A stretch of 64,000 nucleotides of DNA from Pararge aegeria (lineage: Eukaryota > Arthropoda > Insecta > Lepidoptera > Nymphalidae). Below, piece after piece: positions 29,770 to 40,858 of this stretch (within the stretch, counting starts at the first letter, position 1; every line of letters begins with the position of its first letter). The DNA lies in NCBI RefSeq assembly GCF_905163445.1, contig NC_053183.1, forward strand, positions 17,856,001-17,920,000, read 5' to 3'. The position numbers were made by a program, and so were the translations under genes. The notes below the pieces were generated by a model, which was not told the DNA's origin, ran no database searches, and saw only the letters and a program-made list of their open reading frames with translations.

Positions 29770-29948
29770 TTTTTTCTTAATTATGCACCGTCTGCATTCT
29801 GTTTTCCTAACCTAAGGTCGCCTGGCAGAGATCGCTACTAAGCGATAAGGCCGCCTTTTCCATCCTGCTACTGTCCTTGTTTTTATATTCTTCTTTTGTT
29901 TCTTTAACTAGTTGTGGTGTTAAAATAAAGAGTATAAATAAATAAATA
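29770..29948 (+). mobile_element. LINE-H 3' end, opposite orientation
   Basis: GGTCGCCTGGCAGAGATCGC, AAGCGATAAGGCCGCC and GTATAAATAAATAAATA tail. It lies head-to-head against the LINE at 29286-29765. Confidence 0.7.
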
Positions 29949-30004
29949 TTGGTTGTATAGATATAGATCAAGCTTCACTGTATATTTAGACTTGAGTATA
30001 TAAC

Positions 30005-30462
30005 TGCTGTGATAGCCTAGTGCCTAGAACTTCTCTCGTGGGATCGAGTTCGAATCCCAGCACGCCAACCTCTAACTTTTCCAAGCTTTAAATGCACATA
30101 GCATTTAAAGCATTTAAAAATGATTTGCTTTAACGGTGAAGGAAAACATCATGCCTGAGAGTTCTCCATAATGTGTTAAAAGGCGTGTGGAGTCCACCGA
30201 TCCGCACTGGGCCAGTGTGGTGGAGTATAGTCTAAAGCCTTCTCATTCTGATAGCAGACCCATGAGCAATGGTGTCTTGAGTCTTCTTTATAGTTAAGTG
30301 AGGAAGCATTTAAAATATGATTTGCTTTAACGGTGAAGGAAAACATCATGCCTGAGAGTTCTCCATAATGTTCTGAAAGGCGTGTGGAGTCCACCGCTCA
30401 CCACTGGGCCAGCGTGGTGGAATATAGTCTGAAACGTTCTCATTCTGAGAGGAGACCTATAA
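30005..30462 (+). mobile_element. SINE-2 with local tandem duplication
   Basis: Head with GAGTTCGAATCCCAGCACGC, then two consecutive body copies. TGATTTGCTTTAACGGTGAA starts at 30121 and again at 30318 (197-base period). Both copies lack the same AAACCTG-containing stretch between AACATC and ATGCCTGAG. Confidence 0.85.
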
Positions 30463-30917
30463 GCTGACCTGACCTGACCTGGTGTTTTGTGTTCTGTAAT
30501 AGTTAAGTTAGATAAGAACGCTGAATAAAAGGCGTGTGTATGTGTGAGTGTTTTTGTGTGTCTGTCAATAACTAAAACATTCTATATACTGGCAGTACCT
30601 AAATTGTTTGTGAGCAATGCACATAATCGGCTAGCATTTTATTGTGTAATCATAACAAATTGTCTTTCATAATACAATATAAGCTAAAACAATGGTAACA
30701 TAGATACGCTCAAGCATTATGTTATTAATCGACAGGTCTAATAACAAAGGTAACGGTCGGTGGTTATTTGAGAGCAAAATGATTATAGACCCCGACCACC
30801 TGGGTAGGTATAATAGGAACGACCCAAACGCATCATCAATCGTTAAAAGATCACAGATTGTTCTAGAATTTAACGTGGTATTTCATGTCTTTCTAGTAAA
30901 AAAAAAAAGAGTTTTTG
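30463..30917. other. no gene; short GACCT tract
   Basis: GCTGACCTGACCTGACCTGG (30463-30482) is a short pentanucleotide repeat. The frame at 30719-30994 runs into a SINE-3 and is not a gene. Confidence 0.5.
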
Positions 30918-31005
30918 ACGACCTCCGTCGTGTAGATCAGCGCTGTGGTTTTAAGTCGGGGGTCCCGGGTTCGATTCCCGGCAGGAGAATTTAGGGAATT
31001 TATTA
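30918..31005 (+). mobile_element. SINE-3 head
   Basis: GACGACCTCCGTCGTGTAGA with intact B box GGGTTCGATTCCCGGCAG, stopping after TAGGGAATTTATTAG. Confidence 0.8.
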
Positions 31006-31019
31006 GGCTGAAATATGTA

Positions 31020-31190
31020 ATTGGCCATTATGAGGTATTGGCCATCTTGGATTTGAAATTTATCATTGTGAATATTTACGGGTCAAGCACCTGCATTTGA
31101 TAGCCATATTAGGGGAGATGTAAAAAATATATGTAATTTACCATTTTGTGGCAGCAGCCATCTTGGACTGATATTAATGGAATATATGCT
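31020..31190 (+). repeat. rep-G copy
   Basis: GCCATCTTGGATTTGAAATT, GGTCAAGCACCTGCATTTGA and TTTTGTGGCAGCAGCCATC, in rep-G order. Confidence 0.7.
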
Positions 31191-31231
31191 ATAACAATCT
31201 TGACTTTAATTAACCTTTAAAGCCAAAAATA

Positions 31232-31272
31232 TGCGCACACACACACACGCACACACGCGCGCGCGCGCGCGC
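31232..31272. repeat. alternating purine-pyrimidine tract (CA/CG)
   Basis: Forty-one bases of strict purine/pyrimidine alternation, starting TGCGCACACAC and ending in a run of GC dinucleotides. Good Z-DNA-forming sequence and a likely polymorphic microsatellite. It follows a rep-G copy whose longer relative has CACACACG at the same place. Confidence 0.85.
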
Positions 31273-31379
31273 TCCGATTATATACTGTTTTTTTTAATCA
31301 CGTGGGATCCGTTGAGTTCCAGATATAAAAAAAGCTTTTGTTTCCGTCTTTTCAGTAATATAGCTATTTATAAAAATAT

Positions 31380-31470
31380 AAAGCTGCCAAAATCAAGTTG
31401 ATGGGTCGCTTAGTTGGGTCGTTAATGACGTACAAACAAACAAATGAGTTAATTTGTGAAAGTTCACATT
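31380..31470 (-). mobile_element. Helitron-like 5' fragment
   Basis: GCCAAAATCAAGTTGATGGG, TCGCTTAGTTGGGTCGTTAA and ACAAACAAACAAATG parallel 3500-3608. No terminal CTAG. Confidence 0.45.
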
Positions 31471-31513
31471 TTCAATATCAGTAAAGATTTTTAACACCTA
31501 TTACACCTGATAT

Positions 31514-31787
31514 GACGGCCGATTGGCGCATTGGGAAGCGACTCGCTTTCGTTGTCCAAGGCCGTGGTTTCGATTCCCACTACTGGAAAATGTTTCTGTG
31601 ATGAACTTGAATGTTTTTCAGTGTCTGGGTGTTTATCTGTATTTTATAAGTATTTATGTTATTATTCATAAATTATTCATCAGTCATCTTAGTACCTATA
31701 ACTAAAGCTACGCTTACTTTGGGGCTAGATGGCGATGTGTGTATTGTCGTAGTAGATTTATTACTTTACTTTATTTATTTTATTTAT
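31514..31787 (+). mobile_element. SINE-1, near full length
   Basis: Head GATTGGCGCATTGGGAAGCG, B box GGTTTCGATTCCC (one change), full body and a long TTTATTT tail. Confidence 0.9.
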
Positions 31788-32244
31788 TGACCTGTATCAG
31801 CAAATAATTATTATATTAAGTCGCTAAAAAAGAAAGGTTCGGCCAACGCTAAAACACATAAAACTAAAATGAGGCCCGAAGGCAATGGAAATGATAATTA
31901 CATAGACCACCCGGGAGTTCTCTCGCGCCACAGATTATTAAGATGAGAACACAATGAAGCCATCACACGAAACATAGTCGCATGTCTGAGACGTTAATAC
32001 TCGATTATCGCCCAAATTATCTCCGCCGGCCGTAGACGAGTCATGGAACTTGAAACGACCAGTCTTAATAGTCTTTAGTCAAAATTTATAGGTAAGTTTT
32101 TCTTACTTCTTTTGTTTTTAAGTAGTCAATTAAAAGGTCGTAATTATGGGTCACGCATTTTTTTTTCATACGGGAGCTATAGTGATGCTCTCGATTGTAA
32201 TGTACAATGGTACCATTGTAGCTCGAGTGTGCTCGACCGAGGTC
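31788..32244. other. no recognisable feature
   Basis: No ORF or repeat recognised. Confidence 0.5.
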
Positions 32245-32625
32245 CTTGGAAGGTAAACAACGTGTAAATGAAAGTCGAAATAATACTGCACAGGCTGTTG
32301 TGGTACATGCACTGTCTCTGAGACATATCTGTGAAAGCAAAAACCTAATATTTTTTTGTATACCACTGTCGTAGTTTTTTTTTTAAAGAAATCAGATGGG
32401 CTGTATTTTTCTTCATCATCAACATCAAATGCAAAATTATAATCAAGCTACTCCTGTCACATTATTAGGTACGTGTCGCGTAGCGTAGGTACTATGCGCG
32501 TTTCGGTCTTCTATGTGCAATAGGGTTGTCATAAGTAAACATTTAGAATGTTTTAAATTCGTTTGTATGAAAAAATAAATATGCTTTCTTTTGATTTAAT
32601 ATTTTACAGGGTGATGCCTTATAAG
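32245..32625 (+). repeat. rep-P copy, longest
   Basis: ACAACGTGTAAATGAAAGTC, CATGCACTGTCTCTGAGACA, GGTACTATGCGCGTTTCGGT and ATTCGTTTGTATGAAAAAAT, ending ATTTTACAGGGTGATGC. Class unknown. Its ends resemble one another poorly. Confidence 0.65.
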
Positions 32626-32754
32626 ATATACTTATGCATTCTATAACATTATTTCGTAATTAGATTAAACGTTGTATATATGCCCCTAATATGTTAGAAC
32701 TTCGATATCGCGATGTAGGACCATGTTGCGCCATCTAGTTGGGTAACGAGGACA

Positions 32755-32850
32755 CATCCACATTACAAGTTAGCCCTTGACTGAAATCTCACCTGGTAAG
32801 TGATGATGCAGTTTGAGATGATAGCGGGCTAACCTGTTAGAGATATCGCA
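32755..32850 (-). mobile_element. SINE-3 distal fragment
   Basis: TTACAAGTTAGCCCTTGACT, GGTAAGTGATGATGCAGTTT and GATAGCGGGCTAACCTGTTA: reversed SINE-3 3' end. Confidence 0.8.
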
Positions 32851-33075
32851 GTTATATGCGCACACACAAGCATACAAACAAATCAAATGTACCTACGCAC
32901 CAGCTTTAAAAATTTATATAATTTTTTTTTTTTTTCATTTGTTTTTTGTTTTTTTTTTTTCCATTATATTATTTTGCTTGTACACGCTGGTCAAATTATA
33001 TATATTTCCTAGACCGCTCAAGATAGTGATAGTTAGACACAGAGCTCAGAAAAGTTGAAAAAAGTTAAAAAAAGT

Positions 33076-33140
33076 TGTCTGGGAATTCTGGGATTGAACT
33101 CAGTACTTCGGAGTCTTATCCACTGGGCTATCATTATACT
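33076..33140 (-). mobile_element. tRNA-like SINE head
   Basis: On the minus strand GATAGCCCAGTGGATAAGAC (A-box-like) and GAGTTCAATCCC (B-box-like) lie at tRNA spacing. It is not a functional tRNA, because no acceptor stem closes. Resembles the SINE-2 head. Confidence 0.5.
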
Positions 33141-33504
33141 ATGATATCATCACTCGTAAAAAAAAAAGAAGATTCTATTAATTCGATACAGCTACGATAC
33201 GCGTTTAACATAGAACATAGGACCACAGTGTAGCACGAAATGGAAATATACAGTAAGCTTGGTAACTCTAAATATGGGCTAATATGAATATGCAATAAGA
33301 GTGAAATTTGCAGAAATGGCAATGCTCGGTCAACAATTCAGCATTGAGGAAACGAATATCGTCCGTAACGGCGCAGGCTTGGTCACAGACGAACGGGTCT
33401 TCCTACGGAAGCACAGTGCAGGCTTGCAGTAAATCATACGGCGAAAACTGATATATAGGATTTCATTTTGATGGATGGACTCTACATCACTTTAATTAGA
33501 TACA

Positions 33505-33765
33505 AGTAACGAGAGAAGACCCACAATATAAACAGGGTTAAGGCCGTACTATACTGGCCCAGTGCGGATTGGTGGACTCCACATACCTATGAGAAAATTA
33601 TGGAGATCTCTCAGGCACCTCGTTTTCCTCACGATGTTTCCTTCACCGTTGAAGCAAGTGATATTTTAATTGCTAAAACCGCACTTAACTTAGAAAAGTT
33701 AGAGGTGCGTGCTGGGATTCGAACTCGCGCCCCGAAAGGGAAATCGGCTAACACCGCTTAAAAAG
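33505..33765 (-). mobile_element. SINE-2, near full length
   Basis: GTGCGGATTGGTGGACTCCA, CTCACGATGTTTCCTTCACC and a reversed B box GGGATTCGAACTCG with head to about 33765. Confidence 0.9.
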
Positions 33766-33871
33766 AGATGTAAGACTATTTTCATTGAAAAAAATACCCT
33801 AATATGATTTTTTTTTTTTGATTTAGCATTTATTTATTCGTTAATATAATTGTTTTATAAATATAACCGTC

Positions 33872-34077
33872 TTCGAAACGTCTTCGAAACCACCGCCGCG
33901 AGGTACAGTTTCTAAGATGCTGGCAGCATTGACCCTTTGGATGGCCAAACTTATTCGTTGGCCAAGGTAACTGCCCGCTCTAGGATCACCGGTAGACTCG
34001 ATAACCCTTTTCGACAGTTCTTTGAAAAGAGCTCGTGCCTCCGGACCCCACCGTCCCAAAGTCTCTAATATGATTTC
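33872..34077 (-). mobile_element. retroelement ORF C-terminal fragment
   Basis: The minus-strand frame reads ETLGRWGPEARALFKELS, GDPRAGSYLGQRISLAIQR and NAASILETVP. I recognise this as a recurrent C-terminal peptide of insect retroelement-like ORFs, but cannot name the family. A SINE-1 abuts its upstream side, so the frame artificially continues into SINE sequence. Confidence 0.5.
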
Positions 34078-34078
34078 A

Positions 34079-34341
34079 ATAAATAAATAAATAAATATAA
34101 ATATACTATGACGATATACATCGCCATCTAGCCCTAAAGTAAGCGCAGCTTGTGTTATGGGTACTAAGATGATGAATATTATTATGAATATAATACTCAT
34201 AAATTCTTATCATATACACAAAACACCCAGACACTTAAAAACATTCATGCTCATCGTAGGAATCGACTCAGTAGTGGGAATCGATCCCACGGTCTTGGAC
34301 TCAGAAAACAGGGTCGCTGCACACTGCGCCAACCTGCTGTC
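34079..34341 (-). mobile_element. SINE-1, near full length
   Basis: Tail (AAATAAATAAATAAATA), 3' block, body and head. The head has an internal duplication: AGTAGTGGGAATCGATCCCA is preceded by a second partial GGAATCGACTC. Confidence 0.85.
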
Positions 34342-35859
34342 TAAATAAATTTAAAAAGTTATATTATGGGGACGCATACTCAACACTTGAATTTATCTGT
34401 CGATGATACTGGTACTTCCACCCCTAGATAAAAGTGTACCGACAAAAAACTAACGAGAATTACAGTTATCTATGCGCCCGCATCTCACACGGCAGTTAAT
34501 CGAAAGGCAGTCCCGACAAGCGCAGATTTATGAAGTGGCTAATATCCGCCAAGATACGCCTCAAGGAAGATCGCTCTTGACTTGAAGGATGATTTAAGTC
34601 GCCGATAAGTGAATGCCGATGATTGCGTGTGAAATGTTATACAAAACGATTACCTAAATACAATAAACATGCTAGGCAAAGAGGAGAGTAACATAGACTA
34701 AAAAACTGTAAAACCGCGGACGAAAAACGTAAGAACAGCGTGTATACTATAAAAAAAACAAGATCTTAACGAAAAATAGAATTAAAAACATTTGGATGAC
34801 GTAAATCGTAAAATAAGTAATAAATAAATGTATTATGTTAAAGGTGGAGAAGCCGAGTAGGTATGCTAAATAGAGATAAGCAAGATCATGTTTAACAAAG
34901 GCATTGCATTAAAACTATCCTGCTGATACTATTATGGAATTCTTAACGGTTTGTTACATGAAATTTGTTAAAAAGACAAGATCCGGATAATACCGCTCCT
35001 GAGTCTGATTAAATCTCTCCGTCCTTCCATCTGTCTGTGGGTTATATGGCTAGGTACAAGTCTCGTAAATTACTTTAATCTTAATACTTGTGATTCCTTC
35101 ACAGCCAGTTGACACCCGATCGTCTTAGTCCCTTACTCTTTGTTTATTTATCCAGCATTATCCATGGCGATTAAAGGTCAGCAACTGCTAGACATCACAG
35201 AATACGGGTACTGGTTACTGCGCATTTCCCCTTCACATATTCATCTTTTGAGAATGACTTTGTAGTAAATCGGAGCCTAAAGTAGTTGCGCTCTCAAAAT
35301 TGCTAAACCGTTATATGAAAGCCAGAATTCATTGTTTCCGACTGACTTGGTAGTAAATCGGGGTCTGCGTAGATGCTTTAAGTTCTAAACCGATATTTAA
35401 TAGCCAGAACCAGTTCTGAATTCAACAAGAATCAGTATTGTCACGTTAATAAAGCTAAAGTACTGCACGTTAGTAATCCACTTCTCGTTTTTTAATACGC
35501 AAGTGCCCGCTCAAAGATTCCCTTCGGATAAATAAAGGATGACGCATGCGAGGATCTCTTTATAATTAGACTTACCGACCGTTGTGGCATTCCAGCGAAA
35601 TTGGCTATATCGGACGAAATAAAAGCCGAGCCTTGCGGAACGAAGATTGATCGTTTAAGGACGTTGAAAGGCTTTAATTAGAGGATCTAGAGGATCTTAG
35701 AGGTTTGATTACAGTTAGGTTACGGATTTTAGAACGGATACAAGCGGAGCCTTCCCAACTTTGATTATCTCCGACTTAACTTTATGGGATCCGAAAAAAT
35801 TCTTGTGTGAAAGTTAAACCTGAATAGAGCTTATCTTATTGGATTTGCTTGATAAAGCC
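34342..35859. other. repeat-poor stretch with an 88-base tandem duplication
   Basis: No gene or known repeat. TGACTTNGTAGTAAATCGG starts at 35255 and again at 35343, each followed at matching distance by CTAAACCG and AGCCAGAA. This is an old two-copy duplication with an 88-base period. Confidence 0.55.
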
Positions 35860-36019
35860 TCGGCGTGAGATAAAGCTTTTATTTGTAATTCAATTTATCT
35901 TTTTTATGGAACAAGAATACATTCCGTGGAGGGTATGAATATTAAGATTCTTTTTAATAGCGCTGCCATGGAGACATTTACTAAGTCTCGTATGGAGAAA
36001 GAACTGAAATAAAAAAACG

Positions 36020-36330
36020 GGCTATGTGCCAGTTCGACTTGCACACGACCCTTCGTGTGCAAGTTCATTGCTAAAGTTATTGCAATTTTTACGAACTTTT
36101 GAAACACTACGTAGTTTTAACATCATTAATCAAGTCGAAAAACATGATAAAAAAACGTATCTTTTATGGACCCTTTCATTTACCAATTTTTTGTTTTTAC
36201 TCTTATTTTTTGCTATTACGGCATTTTTTACGGATGGACAAACGGATGGTCAAACAGACAGCGAGGATTAGCAATAGATTTCCGTTTCCACCTTACCGAA
36301 ACCCGACAAAATCGCAAAAGGGCAAGTAAC
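36020..36330 (+). repeat. unclassified repeat with GGACAGAC-type block
   Basis: Contains CTTGCACACGACCCTTCGTG, GATGGACAAACGGATGGTCA and ACAGACAGCGAGGATTAGCA. This layout is familiar from lepidopteran repeats. A TTTGCACACGAAGGGTTCCG block recurs near 62458. Three overlapping frames are open here but none looks like a gene. Confidence 0.45.
36037..36064. repeat. 12-bp hairpin
   Basis: ACTTGCACACGA, loop CCCT, TCGTGTGCAAGT: exact arms. Confidence 0.85.
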
Positions 36331-38379
36331 AGAATCAGTGAGAGAACCTGATCTCAAGATCTCAAGAGAAGAGAGAGATCTCAAGAGATTACGAAAATAC
36401 CACGACACCTCAGTTTTTGAATCGATGACAAGTTTTTATCATTAATAAGGTATGGCAGCTTTGAAACTAAAACACTACCCCTAAGCCGTTTTTACATCCC
36501 AAGTATTCGCTGGTTCTTGCCCACATCTTTTCATTCAACAAAATAACATTCATTTAAAAGTATATGTAAGTGCCTAACCCATTTTAATTTCAAAGTAAAC
36601 AGCTTTTTACGAAGTTCAAGCGTATAAAAAAGAATGAAATGTTAATGCTTTGTCTAAAGTAAGGTCAAATATTTGCAAGTTAATATTTCTTTTAACATGC
36701 TAACAAGTAAAAAAAATACTTCTCCCCACAGGCCGCATAAACTAAAATACAAATTTAGGTAAAGCGTTTCATCGACTCTTACATTAATTCAATTTAAGTA
36801 ACTTATATATTTTTTTTATAGCAACAAGTTTACTATCATGAGCTTCTTCAATTTTTGCTTCAATAATTTACCTCGTAGCTGTAGTTTTTAGTTTTTTTTT
36901 TAGTTAAAGCATATTATGCAAGAAATATGATTACATTAATGTCTTATCTTCCTATTCGAGATACGGCTTTCTGATGTATGTACGTCTTAGAAATGTGTAT
37001 TTGAATAAACAACGCTTTGACTTGGCTTTACTCTAGAGTAGGTATTGTTAGATAAAACATAGTAACGGGTAGCTCAACATATTATATATTCAACCCAGAT
37101 AACCCTAGCATGTATACAATAACACTATCTATAAGGTGTTATCGCACCATAAAGATCATCTCCAAACTATCCGAGAGCACGATCCCCGAAAACGTAGCAC
37201 GTGGTGTGAAATGTGACATTACACTCACATTGCGACCCCGTATCTAGAAACCATCTCACGTACTACAGAAATTCTCTTAAGAACACTTGGCAACACTACT
37301 GAGACCTTCCAAAAACCTTTATCCTAACACGATAAGGTTTGAAATCCGCTGAATCTGTCCCCTTACATTGTATAGCGTGCGGCCCATCGTACCGTGTTAT
37401 TGTTTGAACCAGACTTTATTGTTATGCAGAGTCAGCTACATTCCGGGATATTGAAATTTACTACCATTTCTTATTAAGTTATAACCCCTGTAATTTACGT
37501 GTTAACTGTTTTGTACGTGTTACAATGTTGGGTTACTTTATTTGTCGCATCCAATTCCATCTATAGATGGAGAGTCTTTCATCAACAAGTAGGGGTTTTC
37601 ACCGGAAGGCTTTAAGACGCGAAGGTACAGCTGAGACTTCTTACCCGAGCAATTAGCGCCCGGAAGAATACTTTCAAGGTATTGTTCTTAAAGCCTTTCA
37701 AAACTAAAATCTTAGCTAGGGGCTAAAATAGCAACATACAGTTGTCTTTAGTGTTTATATTCTCTTTGCCGTTGTGCTCGAGTCTGTGATATTACACAAG
37801 TAGAAACACATTCAACTCAGATAAAGGATCATATAGTAGCCATAAATCAATGTACTTCAAACATTATCATAAATTACATGAATATGGGCAACATTAATGA
37901 TGTTGTCATATTTTTCCGTTGCAGTAACTCATGTTTAGGTTTTATCTAGCTTTTCGAAATTCAGTATTGCTTTTGTGAACTTTTTTAGAAAGTATTCTTA
38001 TGTAAGTATTAGTTAATTATATTTGTGTAGTTTTGTCGAACTCATATGTCTTACATGTCGCAGGGAAAATTTCTAGTATAATTTTCTTAGTCTACAATTA
38101 TTCGCTCCTTCACAACAAACCCTGATTTTTCGTTTTGTCACAACTTTACTTTGAAGATACAACATAAACATTATTTTGAAGCTCTATCAAAATTGAATTT
38201 ATTGATTGAAAGATTTATTTATTTCTCCACATTTCTTTATAACTACAGAATAAATGCACTATTTTGTAAAAAAAATATAATGCTTGAACTAGGTAAACAA
38301 AACCCTGTGAAACAGCGCTGTGTCTCAAGCCACAGGGCTGTTTCCCCATGTAAACTTTTAACAAGAATGTATATAATAT
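36331..38379. other. repeat-poor stretch
   Basis: About 2 kb of AT-rich sequence. No ORF, splice-bounded frame or recognised repeat, apart from a CTCAAGAGA-rich patch at 36350-36392. Confidence 0.55.
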
Positions 38380-38670
38380 ACAACGTGTAACCGAATACTG
38401 AAATACTGTTGAAGGGTGGGTAAGTATATTTCATAATGAATCACCCTGTAAAAATATTAAATCAAAAGAATTATAGAAAAAAAAAAATTTTTCTATAAAA
38501 ATTCGAAACATTCTAAGTTTTTACTAATGACAACCCTATTGAAGATAAAAGACCGACACGTGCATAGTACATACGCTACGCGACGCGGACCTGTTAAAGT
38601 GACAGGAGTCACTTGATTTTAATTTTGCATGTGATGTTAGGGCTGTATCTGATTTCTCTCACTAAAACCT
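38380..38670 (-). repeat. rep-P copy, reversed
   Basis: ACTAATGACAACCCTATTG, CTACGCGACGCGGACC and CACTTGATTTTAATTTTGCA are the reverse of the 32390-32560 blocks. An additional ACAACGTGTAACCG lies at the far end. Confidence 0.65.
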
Positions 38671-39405
38671 ATTTATTTATTTATACTCTTTATTTGTACA
38701 CCACTCAGAAAAACGAGACAAAAAAAGAACAAACACATGAAGAATGAAGCAGGATACAAAAGGCGGCCTCATCGCTAAGTAGTGATCTCTGCCAGGCAAC
38801 CTTAGGATTAGGAAAACTAAAAAGAAAACAAACAGGTCGGGTACACTATTTAGTAAATACATACGAATATCTACATACTAAAACATAAACCAGACTACAC
38901 ACATAAAAATATACTATTGATAAATATAAAAAATAAATATACTAATACATATCTTAATATACCATAAATACTTAAAAATGAGTAGATAAATAAATAATAA
39001 TAGTCGTCTTTACTGAGCGATTTAATGAGCCTTAACAGCATTTTTAAATATGCCAAATGACTTCGACTGTCTTATGTTCAATGGGAGTGCATTCCACAAT
39101 TCAATAGCTTTGACAGTGAACGAATGCTTATAAAACTTCGTTTTGTGGAACGGCATGTTAAAAGTCAGCGCACGACTCGATCTAAGTTCAGACTGCACTC
39201 CAATAAATAAACTTCTCCTTAAGATAAGAAGGAGTCTTAGGATTAAATAACACACAGTACAGAAGTGAAAGTACATGAAGATCCCGGCGACGGCGAATAG
39301 GGAGCCACTTAAGCTTCTGACGAAATTCAGATACATGGTCATATTTGCGTAATCCAAATATGAACCACTACTATGACAGTAGCTCAAAAATTACTAGCGT
39401 TTCGG
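38671..39405 (-). mobile_element. CR1/Jockey-type LINE, pol C-terminus with frameshift, plus 3' UTR
   Basis: The minus strand reads FGLRKYDHVSEFRQKLKWLP then RRRRDLHVLSLLY and NPKTPSYLKEKF in one frame. It then continues in another as SFTVKAIELWNALPLNIRQ to a stop near 39022. The order and wording are those of the pol C-terminus of CR1/Jockey-type LINEs. The UTR (GGCGGCCTCATCGCTAAG, TTTATTTGTACACC) is LINE-H-like, which ties the orphan LINE-H 3' ends here to this clade. 5'-truncated and frameshifted, so dead. Confidence 0.85.
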
Positions 39406-40010
39406 TTTCACAGATAAATCTCAAAGACAGTACATAATGTACCTCTAAAGCCTCTGAAGATTTTTTTCCCTTTTCATTAACACGTTGAATTTTAAAATTG
39501 GCAATTATTTCATATTACATATTTAAATTAGGTGAACATTAACTTTTAATATTATAAATAAACAAGGCACCATAATGGTGATGTTGTGAAGCGGTGATGC
39601 ATGCTTAACAATCCCGTAATAAATGGACACGGTTTAATAGGTTCAGGAAGTTCAAAAACGACAGTTTGGGTTCGTTTCATTTGATAATTTGAAGCAATTT
39701 GAGCTGTTTTGTATAAGTGATGGTTAGAACGTCGATTATATTACGGAACTGTTGTTTGTAGGCTTTTGAGCGTTTATATATTGCGGATTATTTAACAAAA
39801 GTTGCGTAGTAATAGCGATGTCTATCAGAACTACTACTTTGAAAACATTTTTATTTCACGAGAAATGGGGGAAACTTCCGCCTTGCATCATTTATTTATC
39901 AAACTGTGACAGGAACGAGGTTTCAAATCCAGTTCTTGCTTGAAATTCTTTTAACTCTTTTACAATCTCTGGACTAGAATAAGAGTTGATAACAAAAAAA
40001 AACATTTTGT
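39406..40010. other. no recognisable feature
   Basis: AT-rich. No ORF or repeat recognised. Confidence 0.5.
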
Positions 40011-40025
40011 TGATGGTGGGCCAGG

Positions 40026-40095
40026 CAGTGGCGAGCATAGAGGGTATGCACAGGGTATGCAGATGAAATAAAAAATCCAGTACCAAGATATTAAA
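40026..40095 (+). repeat. TIR-Q terminal fragment
   Basis: GGCAGTGGCGAGCATAGAGG, GTATGCACAGGGTATGCAGA and AAAAAATCCAGTACCA resemble both ends of the element at 47304-47641. Confidence 0.55.
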
Positions 40096-40639
40096 ACTTT
40101 AGGGTAATCTTGTAAAATTATGAATGCAAATTATACATGTGAAAATTTAACTTAACAGAAATATAACATGGACAAGAATAACTTTAACGATTCTTGCGAA
40201 CATATAACAGTGCCTTTTCCAACGTGATAGAATTAGTCAAAGCGTATGACAACAACTCTTAAAAAAATAATAAAGTATGGTTTCATATGAACCTACTAAG
40301 CTTCGGTAAGTGCGCACTTAAGTATCATAACATGCTGTTAAAACAAGAGCTTTTCAAATGAATGCGATATAAAAAGAGCTATAACATTTCAAGCTAGGCT
40401 TTCATGACAGACCGAAATCGTTAAAAAAGTGCTAAGCTCAAGAGATAAGACCTATATTCAGAGTTGAGCAACCTTTTAATACTGAGAAAAGGAAAAACAT
40501 AGACGGAATTGAAAACCAGCAGTTTCAAAGAATATTTTTGTACCAAAGTGTACAGTTTAATTAAATAAACTTTTTTAAATCAAGTTAAAGTAAGACCAAT
40601 CGAACGAGATTTATAAAAACCTATCAATCTGTTTATCTG
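40096..40639. other. no recognisable feature
   Basis: No ORF or repeat recognised. Confidence 0.5.
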
Positions 40640-40790
40640 TCGTTTTTTTTTTTACAAATAGTTATGCAACACCTACTTTTTTTCTCGATAGAGCTTAATT
40701 GTATCCTTTTTTTGTGTCGTTATTTAAAAAGAATCCTGAATTTTTATGTGGTGTGCAATAAAAGCGTATTCATTCATTCATTCATTTATT
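40640..40790 (+). mobile_element. LINE-H terminal fragment
   Basis: GTGTGCAATAAAAGCGTATT followed by an (ATTC)n tail at 40770-40785. The upstream part is too diverged to align by eye. Confidence 0.6.
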
Positions 40791-40858
40791 TTTTTACAGA
40801 TTACCATAAATTTCAGATACCCTATGCATTTTGTTTGATTTATGCTACATAATAATAA

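Noticed and set aside
36026..36351. Three overlapping plus-strand frames as small membrane proteins
   Set aside because: Hydrophobicity comes from T-rich DNA in a repeat-like block, and the frames overlap each other.
39022..39387. A 121-codon minus frame as a gene
   Set aside because: The C-terminal half is LINE pol; the N-terminal half is out of frame with the real pol reading. It is a pseudogene frame.
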